Positions 1-9,642 of a stretch of DNA of 64,000 bases are shown piece after piece. Numbering within the stretch: the first letter of the stretch is position 1; every line of letters starts with the position of its first letter. The notes below the pieces were generated by a model that saw nothing but the letters and a program-made list of their open reading frames with translations, had not been told where the DNA came from and made no database searches. A program made the translations under genes and the position numbers. The stretch is from Chryseobacterium sp. MYb264. Lineage in GTDB: Bacteria; Bacteroidota; Bacteroidia; Flavobacteriales; Weeksellaceae. The stretch is taken from NCBI RefSeq assembly GCF_035974275.1, contig NZ_CP142422.1:744001-808000 (forward strand). Reading direction: 5' to 3'.

Positions 1-218
1 CCCGTACCTACCAACCTTCCGAAGCCCAATATAATCTGAGAGAGAGGATATGCCATTCCCACTGCTGCCAGAGCTTTTGTATTGATCAGATAGCCCACAA
101 AAATAGCATCCAAAAAATTATTGATGCCATAGAGAACAATCGCTGCGACCGCAGGCCACGAAGTTTCCCACATGACCTTTGTCAAACCACCGGTTAAGAT
201 GAATGTTTTGCGGTCCAT
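1..218 (-). CDS. MATE family efflux transporter (N-terminal part, runs off the window)
   Basis: The reverse strand from an ATG at 218 encodes about 72 residues beginning MDRKTFILTGGLTKVMWETS, followed by two hydrophobic stretches with the NNFLDAIFVGY pattern typical of the first helices of MATE multidrug/siderophore exporters. The start overlaps the end of the upstream N-hydroxylase gene by 25 bases in another frame, so the two are very likely co-transcribed and translationally coupled. Its place as the last visible gene of a siderophore operon suggests it exports the siderophore; that role is inferred from context. The C-terminal part lies outside the window, so completeness cannot be judged. 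Confidence 0.82.
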   Translation of the reverse strand, partial: MDRKTFILTGGLTKVMWETSWPAVAAIVLYGINNFLDAIFVGYLINTKALAAVGMAYPLSQIILGFGRLVGT

Positions 219-1507
219 ACTTTTGATGTATTAAATTGCTGAAAGGCTATTCGTTTTTCTACTTTATAAATTTCTCTTCCGGCGATGGAGTTGATAATTA
301 CCGAATTCCGATAAGCCCCCATACCAAGGTCTGGCGTTACAAAGCCATGGGTATGAAGTTCGGCATTCTGAACAAAAACAGTAGCCCGCAGGTCAATGGT
401 ATAATTACGACTGACATTCAACTGGCCTTCCTCCGTTCTTTGAATTAAATTTTCAATGCCTTTCAGGAATTCGGGTTCTTTATATTGATAACCCGTGGCC
501 AAAATAATAAAGTCTGAGATATGTGAAAATGATGCCCCGTCCTGAACATGAGTGAAGTTAAGCAGATGGGTATTTCCCTCGGGATGTATGCTGTCGAGCT
601 GAGAACTGGGTCTTAGTTCTGCGTATAGGGATTTATTTCCTACACTCATTTCATACAGCATATCAAAAATTTCATTAATGAGATCAAAATTAATCCCTTT
701 ATAAAGAGGCGGCTGTCTTGAGAGAATATTTTTACGCATTTCCGGAGGCATCTGATAAAAATGATCAACGTATTCTGGGGAGGTTAATTCCAATGTTAAC
801 TTGGAATACTCCATCGGAAAAAAACGATCCGGTCTGGTAAACCAATGCATCTTAAATGAAGGGTCTGTTTCCGGGAGTAGATCCCTGAAGATTTCTGCAG
901 CGCTTTGCCCTGAGCCGATAATCGAGACCGAGTCGGATTCCAAAATATCCTTTTTACGATCAAGGTACTCCGAGGTATGAAGAACATTAGCGTAATTTTT
1001 TCCTTGCATAAATTGGGGGAGATTGGGCTGAGTTCCTGTACCCAAAGCCAGTTTTCGGGTATGGTATTTCGTTACATCATTATTTCTTAAATCTAAAACG
1101 TGAACGATATAGATTTCCCGGATTTCATCATATATGATATTTTCTACTTTCTTTTCGAAAAGGCAGTTGGTGAGTTGATGGCAAACCCATTGACAATACA
1201 GGTTATATTCTTTTCTTAAAATGTAAAAACTTTCCCGGATATAAAATTTGTATAAACGGTCTGTCTCCTTTAAAAAATGAAGAAAACTGAATGGACTGGC
1301 CGGGTTTGCCATGGTGACTAAATCTGCCATAAAAGGGACCTGAAGAGTCGCTTGGTCAAGCATGAGCCCCGGATGCCAGTCGAAACCTTCGGCCTGATCC
1401 AGAAAAAGAGAGTTGATAGATGCTACAGGCTGCAGAAGGGCTGCCAAGCCAAGGTTGAAAGGGCCGATTCCTATCCCGATGATATCGTATACTTTGTTAT
1501 TTTTCAC
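194..1507 (-). CDS. L-lysine/diamine N-hydroxylase (IucD/SidA/DesB family, siderophore synthesis)
   Basis: A 437-residue flavin monooxygenase of the lysine N6-/ornithine N5-hydroxylase family. It should hydroxylate the terminal amine of a diamine or amino acid using FAD, NADPH and O2, making the hydroxylamine that is later acylated to a hydroxamate. Visible are the N-terminal FAD motif GIGIGPFNLG (about residues 11-20), a second nucleotide motif IIGSGQSAAEIF near residue 200 for NADPH, and the C-terminal ATGY motif. Length is normal for the family. It lies 87 bases downstream of the synthetase-acyltransferase gene and overlaps the MATE gene. The presence of a decarboxylase in the same operon favours cadaverine or putrescine as substrate (DesB-like) over free lysine; this is inference. 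Confidence 0.9.
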   Translation of the reverse strand: MKNNKVYDIIGIGIGPFNLGLAALLQPVASINSLFLDQAEGFDWHPGLMLDQATLQVPFMADLVTMANPASPFSFLHFLKETDRLYKFYIRESFYILRKEYNLYCQWVCHQLTNCLFEKKVENIIYDEIREIYIVHVLDLRNNDVTKYHTRKLALGTGTQPNLPQFMQGKNYANVLHTSEYLDRKKDILESDSVSIIGSGQSAAEIFRDLLPETDPSFKMHWFTRPDRFFPMEYSKLTLELTSPEYVDHFYQMPPEMRKNILSRQPPLYKGINFDLINEIFDMLYEMSVGNKSLYAELRPSSQLDSIHPEGNTHLLNFTHVQDGASFSHISDFIILATGYQYKEPEFLKGIENLIQRTEEGQLNVSRNYTIDLRATVFVQNAELHTHGFVTPDLGMGAYRNSVIINSIAGREIYKVEKRIAFQQFNTSKVWTAKHSS

Positions 1508-1594
1508 TGTTTTTATTTTAGACTGTTTTTATTATTCAAACCTTATAGAATGTTAAGGCCTATAAGGTTTAGGAAGTTGATGCCATGTCGCAGG

Positions 1595-4030
1595 CTAAAA
1601 TTCCGTTATCTGCTTTTTCGCATTCAATCGGCTTGCAGGGCATTTTTCCCAGTATGCTTCGCGGGTACAGAAAGTAAGATAAGCCGTCTTGTGAGGCATC
1701 TCAATTATTCCCTCACGGATATATCCTAGCTTTGTGATGATTCTGTCGGTGGGCACCGCATCTACGGATGCCTCACCAATGCATTTTCCCACTTCAGGAA
1801 GCATAAAAATATAGTCCAGAGCCACCTGAAAAGACTGGAAAGAAAATTTCCTGTCTTTTTGTGTCTCAGCCACAAAAAAATGAGTGCCATAGTCGGTGGG
1901 AACTGCGTTGTAATATCCTCCCACAACATCTCTTACAGGCCAGTAAGGTTCAAAGCTGAATTGTGGAATATCATTAACATATCCGATAAAACTATGCTGT
2001 TCATCGCTCGGAAGAATTGTTCTGAACCAGAGTTCAAGATCTTTTCTAGGACCATCCATTTTCCAATAAGGCTTTGCATGCTCTCTATTGAACCATTCAT
2101 GAACCATTTCGAAATCTTTTTCGATGTCAAAAGGCCGGATGCTGATGTTGATATCGTCTTCTTCAAAGTATCTTGAGTAAACAATTTCTTTAGTTTCAGG
2201 TTTAATTAATGGGTTTGAAAAGAAATATTTATGTAAAGGATTGGGGGTCTCCAGAAAAACTGCGGGATATTCTAAATCTTCATCTGTTTCATTGATGTTT
2301 TGAAGGCTGGTGATTAAATTTCCTTTTGTAGACCAGCTTTTTTTATTGATGATATAGTTTATCCATCCCGTTTCGTCCTCGTGTTCAAGTGCCTTAAATG
2401 CTTTGTAAACGAGATTAATTAATTTTCTTTCGTTCGCCAGTTGATGACACCCTAGGGCATTGACGATCCCCAGGATATTATTGGTCAACAGATAGTAGGT
2501 GTATTTCGGAGCCAGCGATTCTTCATCGATAATAGAACCGCTTTCATCTGCAATCCCCGGAAGCGCATCAGAAATCATTTCCTTTCGGGCTTCTCTGAAG
2601 AAGAATCCCTGATTATCCCTGAAATAGATTTTCGCGGGAAAGCCTTTGCTGTCAAGTTCCAGCATAACGTTTTGCTGATGAAATTCACAGGCCAGTCCGT
2701 AGGTATTTAAAATTCCGACCATAGGTCTTATGCAAATATGAAGATATTGTTTAAACCAATCTAGAGCGACCTGTTCAACAGATAAATCCTGACTTCTTGC
2801 TGCACTGGCAATGATGTTCTGAAGTCTTGAAGGCTGTCCTAAAATCCCGTCCTGACAAAGGGCGGCGAGAAGTGTAACATTTTTATGCTTATTATCACCA
2901 TAGAAAGGATTTCTTCGGATGCTGATATTGAACCCGTTAATAATTTTATCGTTGAATTTTACTGCTATAAAAGCAGGATCTACCATAAAATCAATCTCCG
3001 GGAAATCATTTTGTACATTTTTTCCCCAGTCTGTTTTCAATAACCGGCTGATGTCATACCCACGGTGCAATTCAGGATACAAATTGATTCTCTCTGAATT
3101 TGTGATTTTTACATGCAGGGAAAATTTAAACATCCATTTATTTTCCTCATTATAAACTGTTCTTACCGAAGAAGTAGGAGTGAAATATTCTCCGTAATGT
3201 CCTAAAGCAAAGAGAATTCCCATTTCCTGCATAATCTGAACTTCTTCCTGAGTCAACAAATATTCTGCTTCCCAGGGATGCATCGGAACGATCTGATAAT
3301 CTGGAAATTCATCCCACAATTTCTTATGTTCAGCATCTAATAATGGATAGATTTTTTCTCCCAATTTCTTAGAAACAGCTTCTCCGTCTGCATTTTTTTC
3401 AATAATATTTTCAGGATTAATCAAGAAATAAAACAATTGAAACTGTCCTGAAGTTTCGGGAGAATACGTGATTAAATCTTCTTTATTAAAACCTTGTTTC
3501 GACTTCGGAACCGGATGTAAAATGTGTCCTAAAATCAACGATTGTTCAGCTTCAATGAATGACATTTCCAAATCATTGACAGACTTATTATTTTCAACCA
3601 AATAGTTAAGATATGTAGAAAGATTTTCAATGCTGTTATTCAGCCTTTTCATCATGGTCGAAACATCAATTCCGCCATAGATACTTTTGGAATATTCTGC
3701 TGTTAAAGCCATAAATCCGTAAATATCAACCTCGGAAACTTCATCTGTTTCTAAAATTCTTCTTAAAACCGGAAAATCAAAAAGATGTCTTCCGCTTTCA
3801 GAAAAATAGCTGACAGGAACATAAACGTCACAACCAATCGAAGAAAAATCAATTCTAATATGAAGATCAGTTGGTGTTTTTCTTAAATTTTTAGCAATAG
3901 CAATATCATATTTTGGAATTCCAAGATAACGGCTCCAGTTGGTAAATTCCTTCATATAGCAGTTGATCACTGCGGTGAAATTTACTTTTTCTGCATATTG
4001 TCTTGTATTAATTGATGTCAATGTATTCAT
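1595..4030 (-). CDS. NIS siderophore synthetase (IucA/IucC) fused to a GNAT acyltransferase
   Basis: An 811-residue two-domain enzyme. Residues about 1-610 are an IucA/IucC synthetase, which adenylates a carboxylate and condenses it with an amine or hydroxylamine; visible motifs are HPVPKSKQG (172-180), PMHPWEAEYL (about 249-258) and PTSSVRTV (285-292). Residues about 628-811 are an IucB/MbtK-like GNAT domain starting ISIRPFD, with the downstream IGEASVDA segment of the acyl-CoA fold; it should acylate the N-hydroxylated diamine. In desferrioxamine-type pathways these are separate proteins (DesC, DesD). The start overlaps the decarboxylase end by 23 bases, so the two are coupled. The exact acyl donor (acetyl- or succinyl-CoA) cannot be read from the sequence. 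Confidence 0.9.
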   Translation of the reverse strand: MNTLTSINTRQYAEKVNFTAVINCYMKEFTNWSRYLGIPKYDIAIAKNLRKTPTDLHIRIDFSSIGCDVYVPVSYFSESGRHLFDFPVLRRILETDEVSEVDIYGFMALTAEYSKSIYGGIDVSTMMKRLNNSIENLSTYLNYLVENNKSVNDLEMSFIEAEQSLILGHILHPVPKSKQGFNKEDLITYSPETSGQFQLFYFLINPENIIEKNADGEAVSKKLGEKIYPLLDAEHKKLWDEFPDYQIVPMHPWEAEYLLTQEEVQIMQEMGILFALGHYGEYFTPTSSVRTVYNEENKWMFKFSLHVKITNSERINLYPELHRGYDISRLLKTDWGKNVQNDFPEIDFMVDPAFIAVKFNDKIINGFNISIRRNPFYGDNKHKNVTLLAALCQDGILGQPSRLQNIIASAARSQDLSVEQVALDWFKQYLHICIRPMVGILNTYGLACEFHQQNVMLELDSKGFPAKIYFRDNQGFFFREARKEMISDALPGIADESGSIIDEESLAPKYTYYLLTNNILGIVNALGCHQLANERKLINLVYKAFKALEHEDETGWINYIINKKSWSTKGNLITSLQNINETDEDLEYPAVFLETPNPLHKYFFSNPLIKPETKEIVYSRYFEEDDINISIRPFDIEKDFEMVHEWFNREHAKPYWKMDGPRKDLELWFRTILPSDEQHSFIGYVNDIPQFSFEPYWPVRDVVGGYYNAVPTDYGTHFFVAETQKDRKFSFQSFQVALDYIFMLPEVGKCIGEASVDAVPTDRIITKLGYIREGIIEMPHKTAYLTFCTREAYWEKCPASRLNAKKQITEF

Positions 4031-5525
4031 TTCCGTAATGTTTAATGGTGTTTAAAATAGTTTGGATATCTTCGATGGTCGTTAAAGGATTCAAAATCGT
4101 GAACTTCAGATAAAACTGTCCGTTCAGCTTTGTGCCTGCAACCAAGGCATTTCCTTGTCTATAAAGTTGAGCCCGGATATATGTGTTGATTCCGTTTAAA
4201 TCAAAAGTCCTGAATGGATCTGCTGAATATCTGAATACTAAAGCCGAAATATCAGAACGGTTCAAAATTTCAAAATGAGGGTCATTTTCAAGCAGAAAAG
4301 CAGCTTCACGAGCGGTTTTAATGATTCTTTCAATATAACTTCCCAAACCTTTTTTTCCGATAATTCTTAAAGTAAACCAAAGTTTTAAGGCATCAAATCT
4401 TCTTGTCGTCTGAATTGATTTATTTACCTGATTCGGAATTTCATTTTCATTATGATCTTTTGGGTTTAAATAATCCGCATAATGCGTAATTAAAGTGAAA
4501 TAGTTTCTGTCTTTCACCAAAAATCCGCTACTGCTTACAGGCTGAAAAAAAGATTTATGATAATCAACCGTCACAGAATCTGCATCTTCAATTCCATTAA
4601 TTAAATGGCGATATTTTTCTGTTAAAAGCAATGCGCAACCATAGGCTGCATCAACGTGAAACCACATTTTATATTTCTTCGCAATCGTTGAAATATTGGT
4701 TAAAGGATCGATATTTCCAAAATCCGTTGTTCCGGCTGTCGCAACCACTGCAATCGGAATATTTCCGTTTTCGATTTCTTTTTGAATGGCGTCTTCCAAT
4801 AAAATGCTGTTCATTTTGAAAGAATGATCGGTTTTCACTTTCACGACTGCCTGCTCTCCCAGCCCTAAAATTGAAGCACTTTTCTGAATGCTGAAATGCG
4901 CTGCTTCAGAAGCAAAAATCCTGAAACGATGAGCATTTTCCGGCAAACCATTTTTTTTGATATGATGATTAAAATGTTTAATAGAATAATGATCTCTCGC
5001 CAAAAGCATTCCCATTAAGTTGCTCTGAGAACCACCACTCGTAAAAATTCCGTCTGAATTTTTTCCGTAGCCTATTTCGTTGCAAGTCCATTCAATTAGT
5101 TTTTGCTCCATCAAAGTTCCACCTGTGCTTTGATCCCAAGTGTCTAATGATGAATTAATTGAGCTAATTAACATTTCTGCTGCAACTGCCGGAATGACAA
5201 CCGGACAATTGAGATGGGCTACATATTTAGGATGATGGAAAGCGACGGCGTGCTGGGTATAAAGAGTTCTGACTTCTTCGAAAACGTCGGCGTAATTTTT
5301 CGGCGCATCATTAAGGTCAATATTTTCAAACTGTTTTCTCAGCGTTTCCGGAGTGATTCCACTGAAAGGCTTGTTATTTTCTTCCAGAAATGCAACTACT
5401 GTTTCCTTTGCTTTCTGCATGACATTCAGATATTCGTGAATAGTGAGTTCACAGAATAAATTCTCTGGATTTGGGAAAAGCGGTTCCCTTTCCGAAAAGG
5501 TGTGTTTGGTAATATTCGATTTCAT
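4008..5525 (-). CDS. PLP-dependent group II decarboxylase (lysine/diaminobutyrate decarboxylase type, DesA-like)
   Basis: A 505-residue pyridoxal-phosphate decarboxylase. The PLP-aspartate motif HVDAAYG lies near residue 295 and the Schiff-base lysine in YHKSFFQP near residue 330; SGGSQSNL near residue 165 holds the cofactor phosphate. By family it makes a diamine such as cadaverine from lysine (or diaminopropane/putrescine from a shorter amino acid). As the first biosynthetic gene after the TonB receptor and directly coupled to the NIS synthetase, it supplies the backbone amine of the siderophore. Which amino acid is used cannot be decided from sequence alone. It is preceded by a 96-base gap containing a hairpin. 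Confidence 0.87.
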   Translation of the reverse strand: MKSNITKHTFSEREPLFPNPENLFCELTIHEYLNVMQKAKETVVAFLEENNKPFSGITPETLRKQFENIDLNDAPKNYADVFEEVRTLYTQHAVAFHHPKYVAHLNCPVVIPAVAAEMLISSINSSLDTWDQSTGGTLMEQKLIEWTCNEIGYGKNSDGIFTSGGSQSNLMGMLLARDHYSIKHFNHHIKKNGLPENAHRFRIFASEAAHFSIQKSASILGLGEQAVVKVKTDHSFKMNSILLEDAIQKEIENGNIPIAVVATAGTTDFGNIDPLTNISTIAKKYKMWFHVDAAYGCALLLTEKYRHLINGIEDADSVTVDYHKSFFQPVSSSGFLVKDRNYFTLITHYADYLNPKDHNENEIPNQVNKSIQTTRRFDALKLWFTLRIIGKKGLGSYIERIIKTAREAAFLLENDPHFEILNRSDISALVFRYSADPFRTFDLNGINTYIRAQLYRQGNALVAGTKLNGQFYLKFTILNPLTTIEDIQTILNTIKHYGNEYIDIN

Positions 5526-5571
5526 AAAATACCGGGGGGAGTGTGTTTTTAAATTTTTACTTAGAATGAGA

Positions 5572-5620
5572 AGCCTGGTAAGGCAAAGACGAATATCTGC
5601 TTTACCTGTACTCTCAGGCT
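5572..5620 (-). other. Hairpin between TonB receptor and decarboxylase genes
   Basis: Directly behind the receptor stop codon there is a nested inverted repeat. The outer arms are AGCCTG (5572-5577) and CAGGCT (5615-5620); the inner arms are GGTAAGGCA (5577-5585) and TGCTTTACC (5598-5606), with one mismatch. No T-run follows at once on the transcribed strand, so this is not a classical terminator. It may set unequal expression of receptor and enzymes or stabilise the receptor message. Confidence 0.5.
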
Positions 5621-5621
5621 G

Positions 5622-7856
5622 TTAATAATTTATTGTGTATCCTACGGAAAATGTACTGCCTCGCCCCTGGTAGGCAAAGGCTTTTTGAGGGGCTCCGTAG
5701 AAAAATTCGGAACGCTGTCCCCAAATGGTCGTGTACTGTCTGTTAAAGATATTTTGAATACCAAAATTAAGGGTACCTCTATTTAATTTGACATCTCCAA
5801 CGATATCGAATAGAGTATACCCTGAAATTTTCATACCTACTAAATCGGTATAATTTAGTGAGTTTTGCATTTGGAGTCTTAATGAAAACTGTTTGGCGTT
5901 CCATCCGGTGTAGATCATGAATTTAGACGGATTGGTGGTATAAACCGATTGGTTCTGCCACCCTTTGTCAATGGTTTTCGTTTCAGATTTCATCAACAAT
6001 ACATTTCCCCCAAATTCCAGTCCCTGAGAAAATCGATAACCTAAAGCTCCTTCAAAACCGAAGTTTCTCAGTTTTTGATCGAGCAGAGAGATGGTAAAGG
6101 CGGCATTGTCGATTTTTAATGTTTTATTGGATACAGCATAAAAAACTGATCCCTGTGCAAAAAGTCCTGCTTCAGAAGTTCTGTTATGTCTGAAACCCAA
6201 TTCCATTTGATCGGTTTTGATTCCGCTTAAAGGCTGTTCAGCAATATTCATACTGTTCAATAAATTCCAGTGATTATTTTCCAGCTGATATTTTCCGAAA
6301 CCATATGATTTTGCGGCATCAGGGACGGCAAATCCCTGGGAAAAATTTAACCATGTTTGCCAAGATGGGTTTAATTTATATAATAAACTCGAATTCAGTA
6401 AGGTAACATCGTAATTGTTTTTGCCACCTTTAACAGCATCTGCAGAATTTCCATAACCAAAATTCATGTAAACTTGTTCTTTAAATCCAACAAAATCATC
6501 CAATTTTACATTGATAAACTGTTGGCGAACACCTCCCGAAAGTGTCAATTGATCTGTAATATTCCAATCTGCCTGAATAAATCCGGACAATGTAGAAATT
6601 TTTGTATCAGGATATCTTCCCACAAAAGTATCTGTACGATTAACCAAACCTCCCGACTGAGCACTTATTTGAGGATTAAAAATCGCCTGATCCCCGGTAA
6701 AACTTTCGTAATCACCATCGACTCCGTAAGTGAAATTAAAGGATTTCCATTTTTTATTTAAAACCAATTTTACCCCATAAACATTAGTGTTTCCTCGTGC
6801 TGAAGAAAGAAAAACCGGAAGCGTAATTCCCGCCGGAGGTTTCGGAACTTCCGCAAACGAAGCCCCAAAATCGACTTCTTCACGACGTCCGTAAGCCTGC
6901 AGAATTAAGTTTTGTCCGCCCCAAATATTTCTTGCATTGTACTGTAAATTCGCCATAAAACGCTCGGTTCTCGGAACAATATCAGAATCTGCGCCGTCCG
7001 AAACATTGATTAAATCCGGATTTTTCGTTGTAAATCCAACAAAATTTTCTCCGAAAGACAGCCATCTTTTATTTCTGACTTTTGAATTATAATATTGTAA
7101 ATCAACATTTAAATCTTGGTTTGGAGCTATTTTTGCACTGATTCCACCTAATAAATCAATTGATCTATTGTATTGAAAATCTGCCTGCTTCACATCGGTG
7201 ATGATCTGGTTTCCTTTGGCATCAAATGCTCCTTCATTTTGTGTGAACGCCGCTCCCAGTCTGAATTTAACTCTATCTGTTCCGCCTTCGATGGATTGGG
7301 CAATTCTTTTGTCCAGATCATCTTTATGAAATCCTGATTTTAACCCTACGGAGGTTTCAAAAGCTAATTGATCTCTAACAGGCTTTTTAGTGATTATATT
7401 AATTATTCCTCCTGTGGAATCTCCACCGTAAATGGAAGAAGCACCGGAAAGAACCTCTATAACTTCTATATTGAAAGGATCAATCGCATCAAATTGCCTG
7501 CTTGTTGCTCTGGTACTGTTCAGGGAAATCCCGTTAATCATCACCAGAACATTTCTTCCCCGCATATTTTGAGCATAATTCGTACGCCCCTGATTGCCAA
7601 AATCAAATCCGGGGATCATATTTCCCAGTACTTCTTTTAGTCCGGCACCGCCTCTGATCTGTGCCTGAAGCTCTTTATCGCTGATCACCCATACGGTTCC
7701 GGGAATATCACTGATTTGTTTTGGAGATCGTGAAGATACCATAATCACCTCATGAATGTTATGAGTTATTATGCTGTCCATCTTTCCTGTCTGTCCGGAA
7801 ACCTTTGTGGTTATAACAGTCAGCAGAAGAATTGAAAATGAATATCGCTTTTTCAT
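5622..7856 (-). CDS. TonB-dependent outer-membrane siderophore receptor
   Basis: A 744-residue outer-membrane receptor. It has a signal peptide ending near VSGQ (residue about 22), a plug domain (about 35-160, starting EVIMVSSRSPKQISDIPGT and containing the GRNVLVMINGI and IEVLSGASSIYGGDSTGGIINIITKK blocks), then a long beta-barrel ending with an aromatic-rich C-terminus (VGYTINY). It should bring the ferric siderophore made by the downstream genes into the periplasm, powered by TonB/ExbBD. It is the first gene of the siderophore cluster; the 293 bases before it must contain its promoter, but no convincing Fur box was seen. Confidence 0.92.
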   Translation of the reverse strand: MKKRYSFSILLLTVITTKVSGQTGKMDSIITHNIHEVIMVSSRSPKQISDIPGTVWVISDKELQAQIRGGAGLKEVLGNMIPGFDFGNQGRTNYAQNMRGRNVLVMINGISLNSTRATSRQFDAIDPFNIEVIEVLSGASSIYGGDSTGGIINIITKKPVRDQLAFETSVGLKSGFHKDDLDKRIAQSIEGGTDRVKFRLGAAFTQNEGAFDAKGNQIITDVKQADFQYNRSIDLLGGISAKIAPNQDLNVDLQYYNSKVRNKRWLSFGENFVGFTTKNPDLINVSDGADSDIVPRTERFMANLQYNARNIWGGQNLILQAYGRREEVDFGASFAEVPKPPAGITLPVFLSSARGNTNVYGVKLVLNKKWKSFNFTYGVDGDYESFTGDQAIFNPQISAQSGGLVNRTDTFVGRYPDTKISTLSGFIQADWNITDQLTLSGGVRQQFINVKLDDFVGFKEQVYMNFGYGNSADAVKGGKNNYDVTLLNSSLLYKLNPSWQTWLNFSQGFAVPDAAKSYGFGKYQLENNHWNLLNSMNIAEQPLSGIKTDQMELGFRHNRTSEAGLFAQGSVFYAVSNKTLKIDNAAFTISLLDQKLRNFGFEGALGYRFSQGLEFGGNVLLMKSETKTIDKGWQNQSVYTTNPSKFMIYTGWNAKQFSLRLQMQNSLNYTDLVGMKISGYTLFDIVGDVKLNRGTLNFGIQNIFNRQYTTIWGQRSEFFYGAPQKAFAYQGRGSTFSVGYTINY

Positions 7857-8149
7857 CTATTTGGAATAATTAAAAATAACGATGTAAATATATAGTAATA
7901 TCCAAACAAAATGCCTCCTGATTTTTGTCATACAATTCAATCCGATGTGAAAATATAGTAAGTAAACCTAGTATTTACCGCTGTGTGCAAACGATTGATT
8001 AATCTTGTGTGATGAATTGAGACCGTCTCGGATTGAGAAAATACGCTTAGCAGAATGGACGTATTTTTAACAAAAATTTAATTTTTTTTATGCGTTTTTA
8101 GTGTTAAAATACTCTGATATTTTCAAAATAAAATCCCCAAAAACTTCCC
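7857..8149. promoter_or_regulatory. Intergenic region upstream of the siderophore receptor
   Basis: This 293-base AT-rich region must hold the promoter of the receptor gene and the end of the regulator transcript. No exact TAnnTTTG element was found on the minus strand. A perfect small inverted repeat GAGAC-C-GTCTC lies at 8019-8029. No repeat like a Fur operator was recognised, so the iron control expected for such a locus is not shown by the sequence. Confidence 0.35.
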
Positions 8150-9631
8150 TTAAGTTATTTTTTTTGCAGTATCTGAAAAAATAGTGACTGATTTTTCCAT
8201 TTCTTCAAAATTTAAGTTTCCAAATCCCAAGCGCATGGCTGTAAGATCCTTATTTTGATAGAGTAGGGTTTTAGGAATGAATAGGTTGTTTTTAGCGCAC
8301 TCACGGCTTAGCTGCATGAGATTAATGTTGATTTTCCACTCCGTCCATATGGCCAGTCCTCCGGAAGGTTTCTGAAAGGTAAGCAATTGGCCTAAACTTT
8401 CTTGGAGTAAATCAGCAAAATGATCCCGGCGTTCCCGGTAAATTTTCAGCGATTTTTTTAAATAACGGTTTATTTCTCCTTCGGAAATCATTTCACCCAA
8501 AACATGTTCCATTAAAATATCTCCTTGTCGATCAATGATTCCAAGGTATTTTCGCATTTCAATCATGAGGTTTTCGGGAGCTACAATAAAGCCTGTCCGG
8601 AAGCCAGGAGCCAGAGATTTTCCGAAAGATCCTATATAAATTACCATTCCGTTGGTATCTGCACTGGCTAAAGGAAGAATGGGGCTTTTATCATAATGGA
8701 AATCATAGTCATAATCATCTTCTAGAATGATAAATCCGAATTCACTGGCGAGATTTAATAATTCCAGCCGACGTTGGGCGCTTAAGGTTACCGTAGTGGG
8801 GTAATGATGATGTGGCGTTAGGTAGAGCATCCTGATTTTCTTTTTCTGGCAGATTTTTCTAACCTCATCTACATTAATTCCCTCATGATCAATTGCAATA
8901 GGAACTACCTGTACTCCTGTTTTTAGAAAAATCATATTTACAGAAAAATAACTTAAGGAGCCCACTAAAACAGTGTCACCTGCTGAAAGTAAAATTTCTG
9001 AAACAATGTAAATGCTCATTTCCGTACTTCTTGTAATGAGTACATTATCATTTGAAATCGGTAATCCTCGTGATGAATTTAAATATTGAGAAAGATTCTT
9101 CTTGAAAAATTCACTCCCATCCTGATTATAATGACCGATTTTATGCCCTCTTCTTTTTAATGTTGAACTGTAAATCCTGGACTGTTGGTCTATTTGTGTT
9201 AACCGGATATCCGGAGAACCGTCATCAAAAACAAATTCACAACTGGAATGCTCAAATGGATTATCCAGAATGTGGGACATTTTAAAACTGAAACCCGTGG
9301 TTTTTGGATAATTTTTTAGGTTTATTCTGCTAATTCCATGAGAATTGCTTGGTTTTTCTTGATTTTTTCCAATAATGAAGGTTCCTTTATTAGGTAGGCT
9401 TTCTACCCAGCCTTGAGCAAAAAGTTCGTCATAAACGGAAACAACCGTATTTCTGTGAACTCCTAAAATAAGACTTAAAGCTCTGGTTCCGGGCAGTTTG
9501 GTTCCAAATGCTAAAAAGCCTCTTTGAATGGCATTAATCAGCTGATTCGTGATCTGCATATAAATGCTAATCTCAGAATTTCTGTCGATTTTGATAAAAC
9601 TTGTATAGGGAATTTTAACCGGACTATTCAT
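8150..9631 (-). CDS. MocR/PdxR-type GntR regulator with aminotransferase domain
   Basis: A 493-residue two-domain regulator. Residues about 15-88 form a GntR winged helix (YMQITNQLINAIQRG ... VHRNTVVSVYDELFAQGW ... NKGTFI), and residues about 120-490 an aminotransferase class I fold that binds PLP in this family through the lysine in GSFGKSLAPG (Lys338); the PLP-aspartate region EDDYDYDF lies near 304-311. MocR proteins sense amino-group metabolites or PLP and usually control a neighbouring divergent gene. Here the divergent neighbour is the biotin operon, 65 bases away, whose product BioA is itself a PLP aminotransferase. Control of biotin genes is therefore inferred. Pyridoxal synthesis control (PdxR) is the alternative, but no pdx gene is nearby. 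Confidence 0.88.
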   Translation of the reverse strand: MNSPVKIPYTSFIKIDRNSEISIYMQITNQLINAIQRGFLAFGTKLPGTRALSLILGVHRNTVVSVYDELFAQGWVESLPNKGTFIIGKNQEKPSNSHGISRINLKNYPKTTGFSFKMSHILDNPFEHSSCEFVFDDGSPDIRLTQIDQQSRIYSSTLKRRGHKIGHYNQDGSEFFKKNLSQYLNSSRGLPISNDNVLITRSTEMSIYIVSEILLSAGDTVLVGSLSYFSVNMIFLKTGVQVVPIAIDHEGINVDEVRKICQKKKIRMLYLTPHHHYPTTVTLSAQRRLELLNLASEFGFIILEDDYDYDFHYDKSPILPLASADTNGMVIYIGSFGKSLAPGFRTGFIVAPENLMIEMRKYLGIIDRQGDILMEHVLGEMISEGEINRYLKKSLKIYRERRDHFADLLQESLGQLLTFQKPSGGLAIWTEWKININLMQLSRECAKNNLFIPKTLLYQNKDLTAMRLGFGNLNFEEMEKSVTIFSDTAKKIT

Positions 9632-9642
9632 AATATAAAAAC

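Noticed and set aside
236..2184. Several open frames on both strands within the N-hydroxylase and synthetase genes
   Set aside because: They lie fully inside well-supported genes and show the composition of antisense or shifted frames.
5572..5620. TPP-type riboswitch before the decarboxylase
   Set aside because: A CTGAGAGTACAGG stretch looked faintly similar, but the conserved core and the second helix of the THI element are missing, and the site fits a simple hairpin behind the receptor gene.
7857..8149. Fur box before the siderophore receptor
   Set aside because: No inverted repeat close to the known Fur pattern could be found by eye; iron control remains an expectation only.
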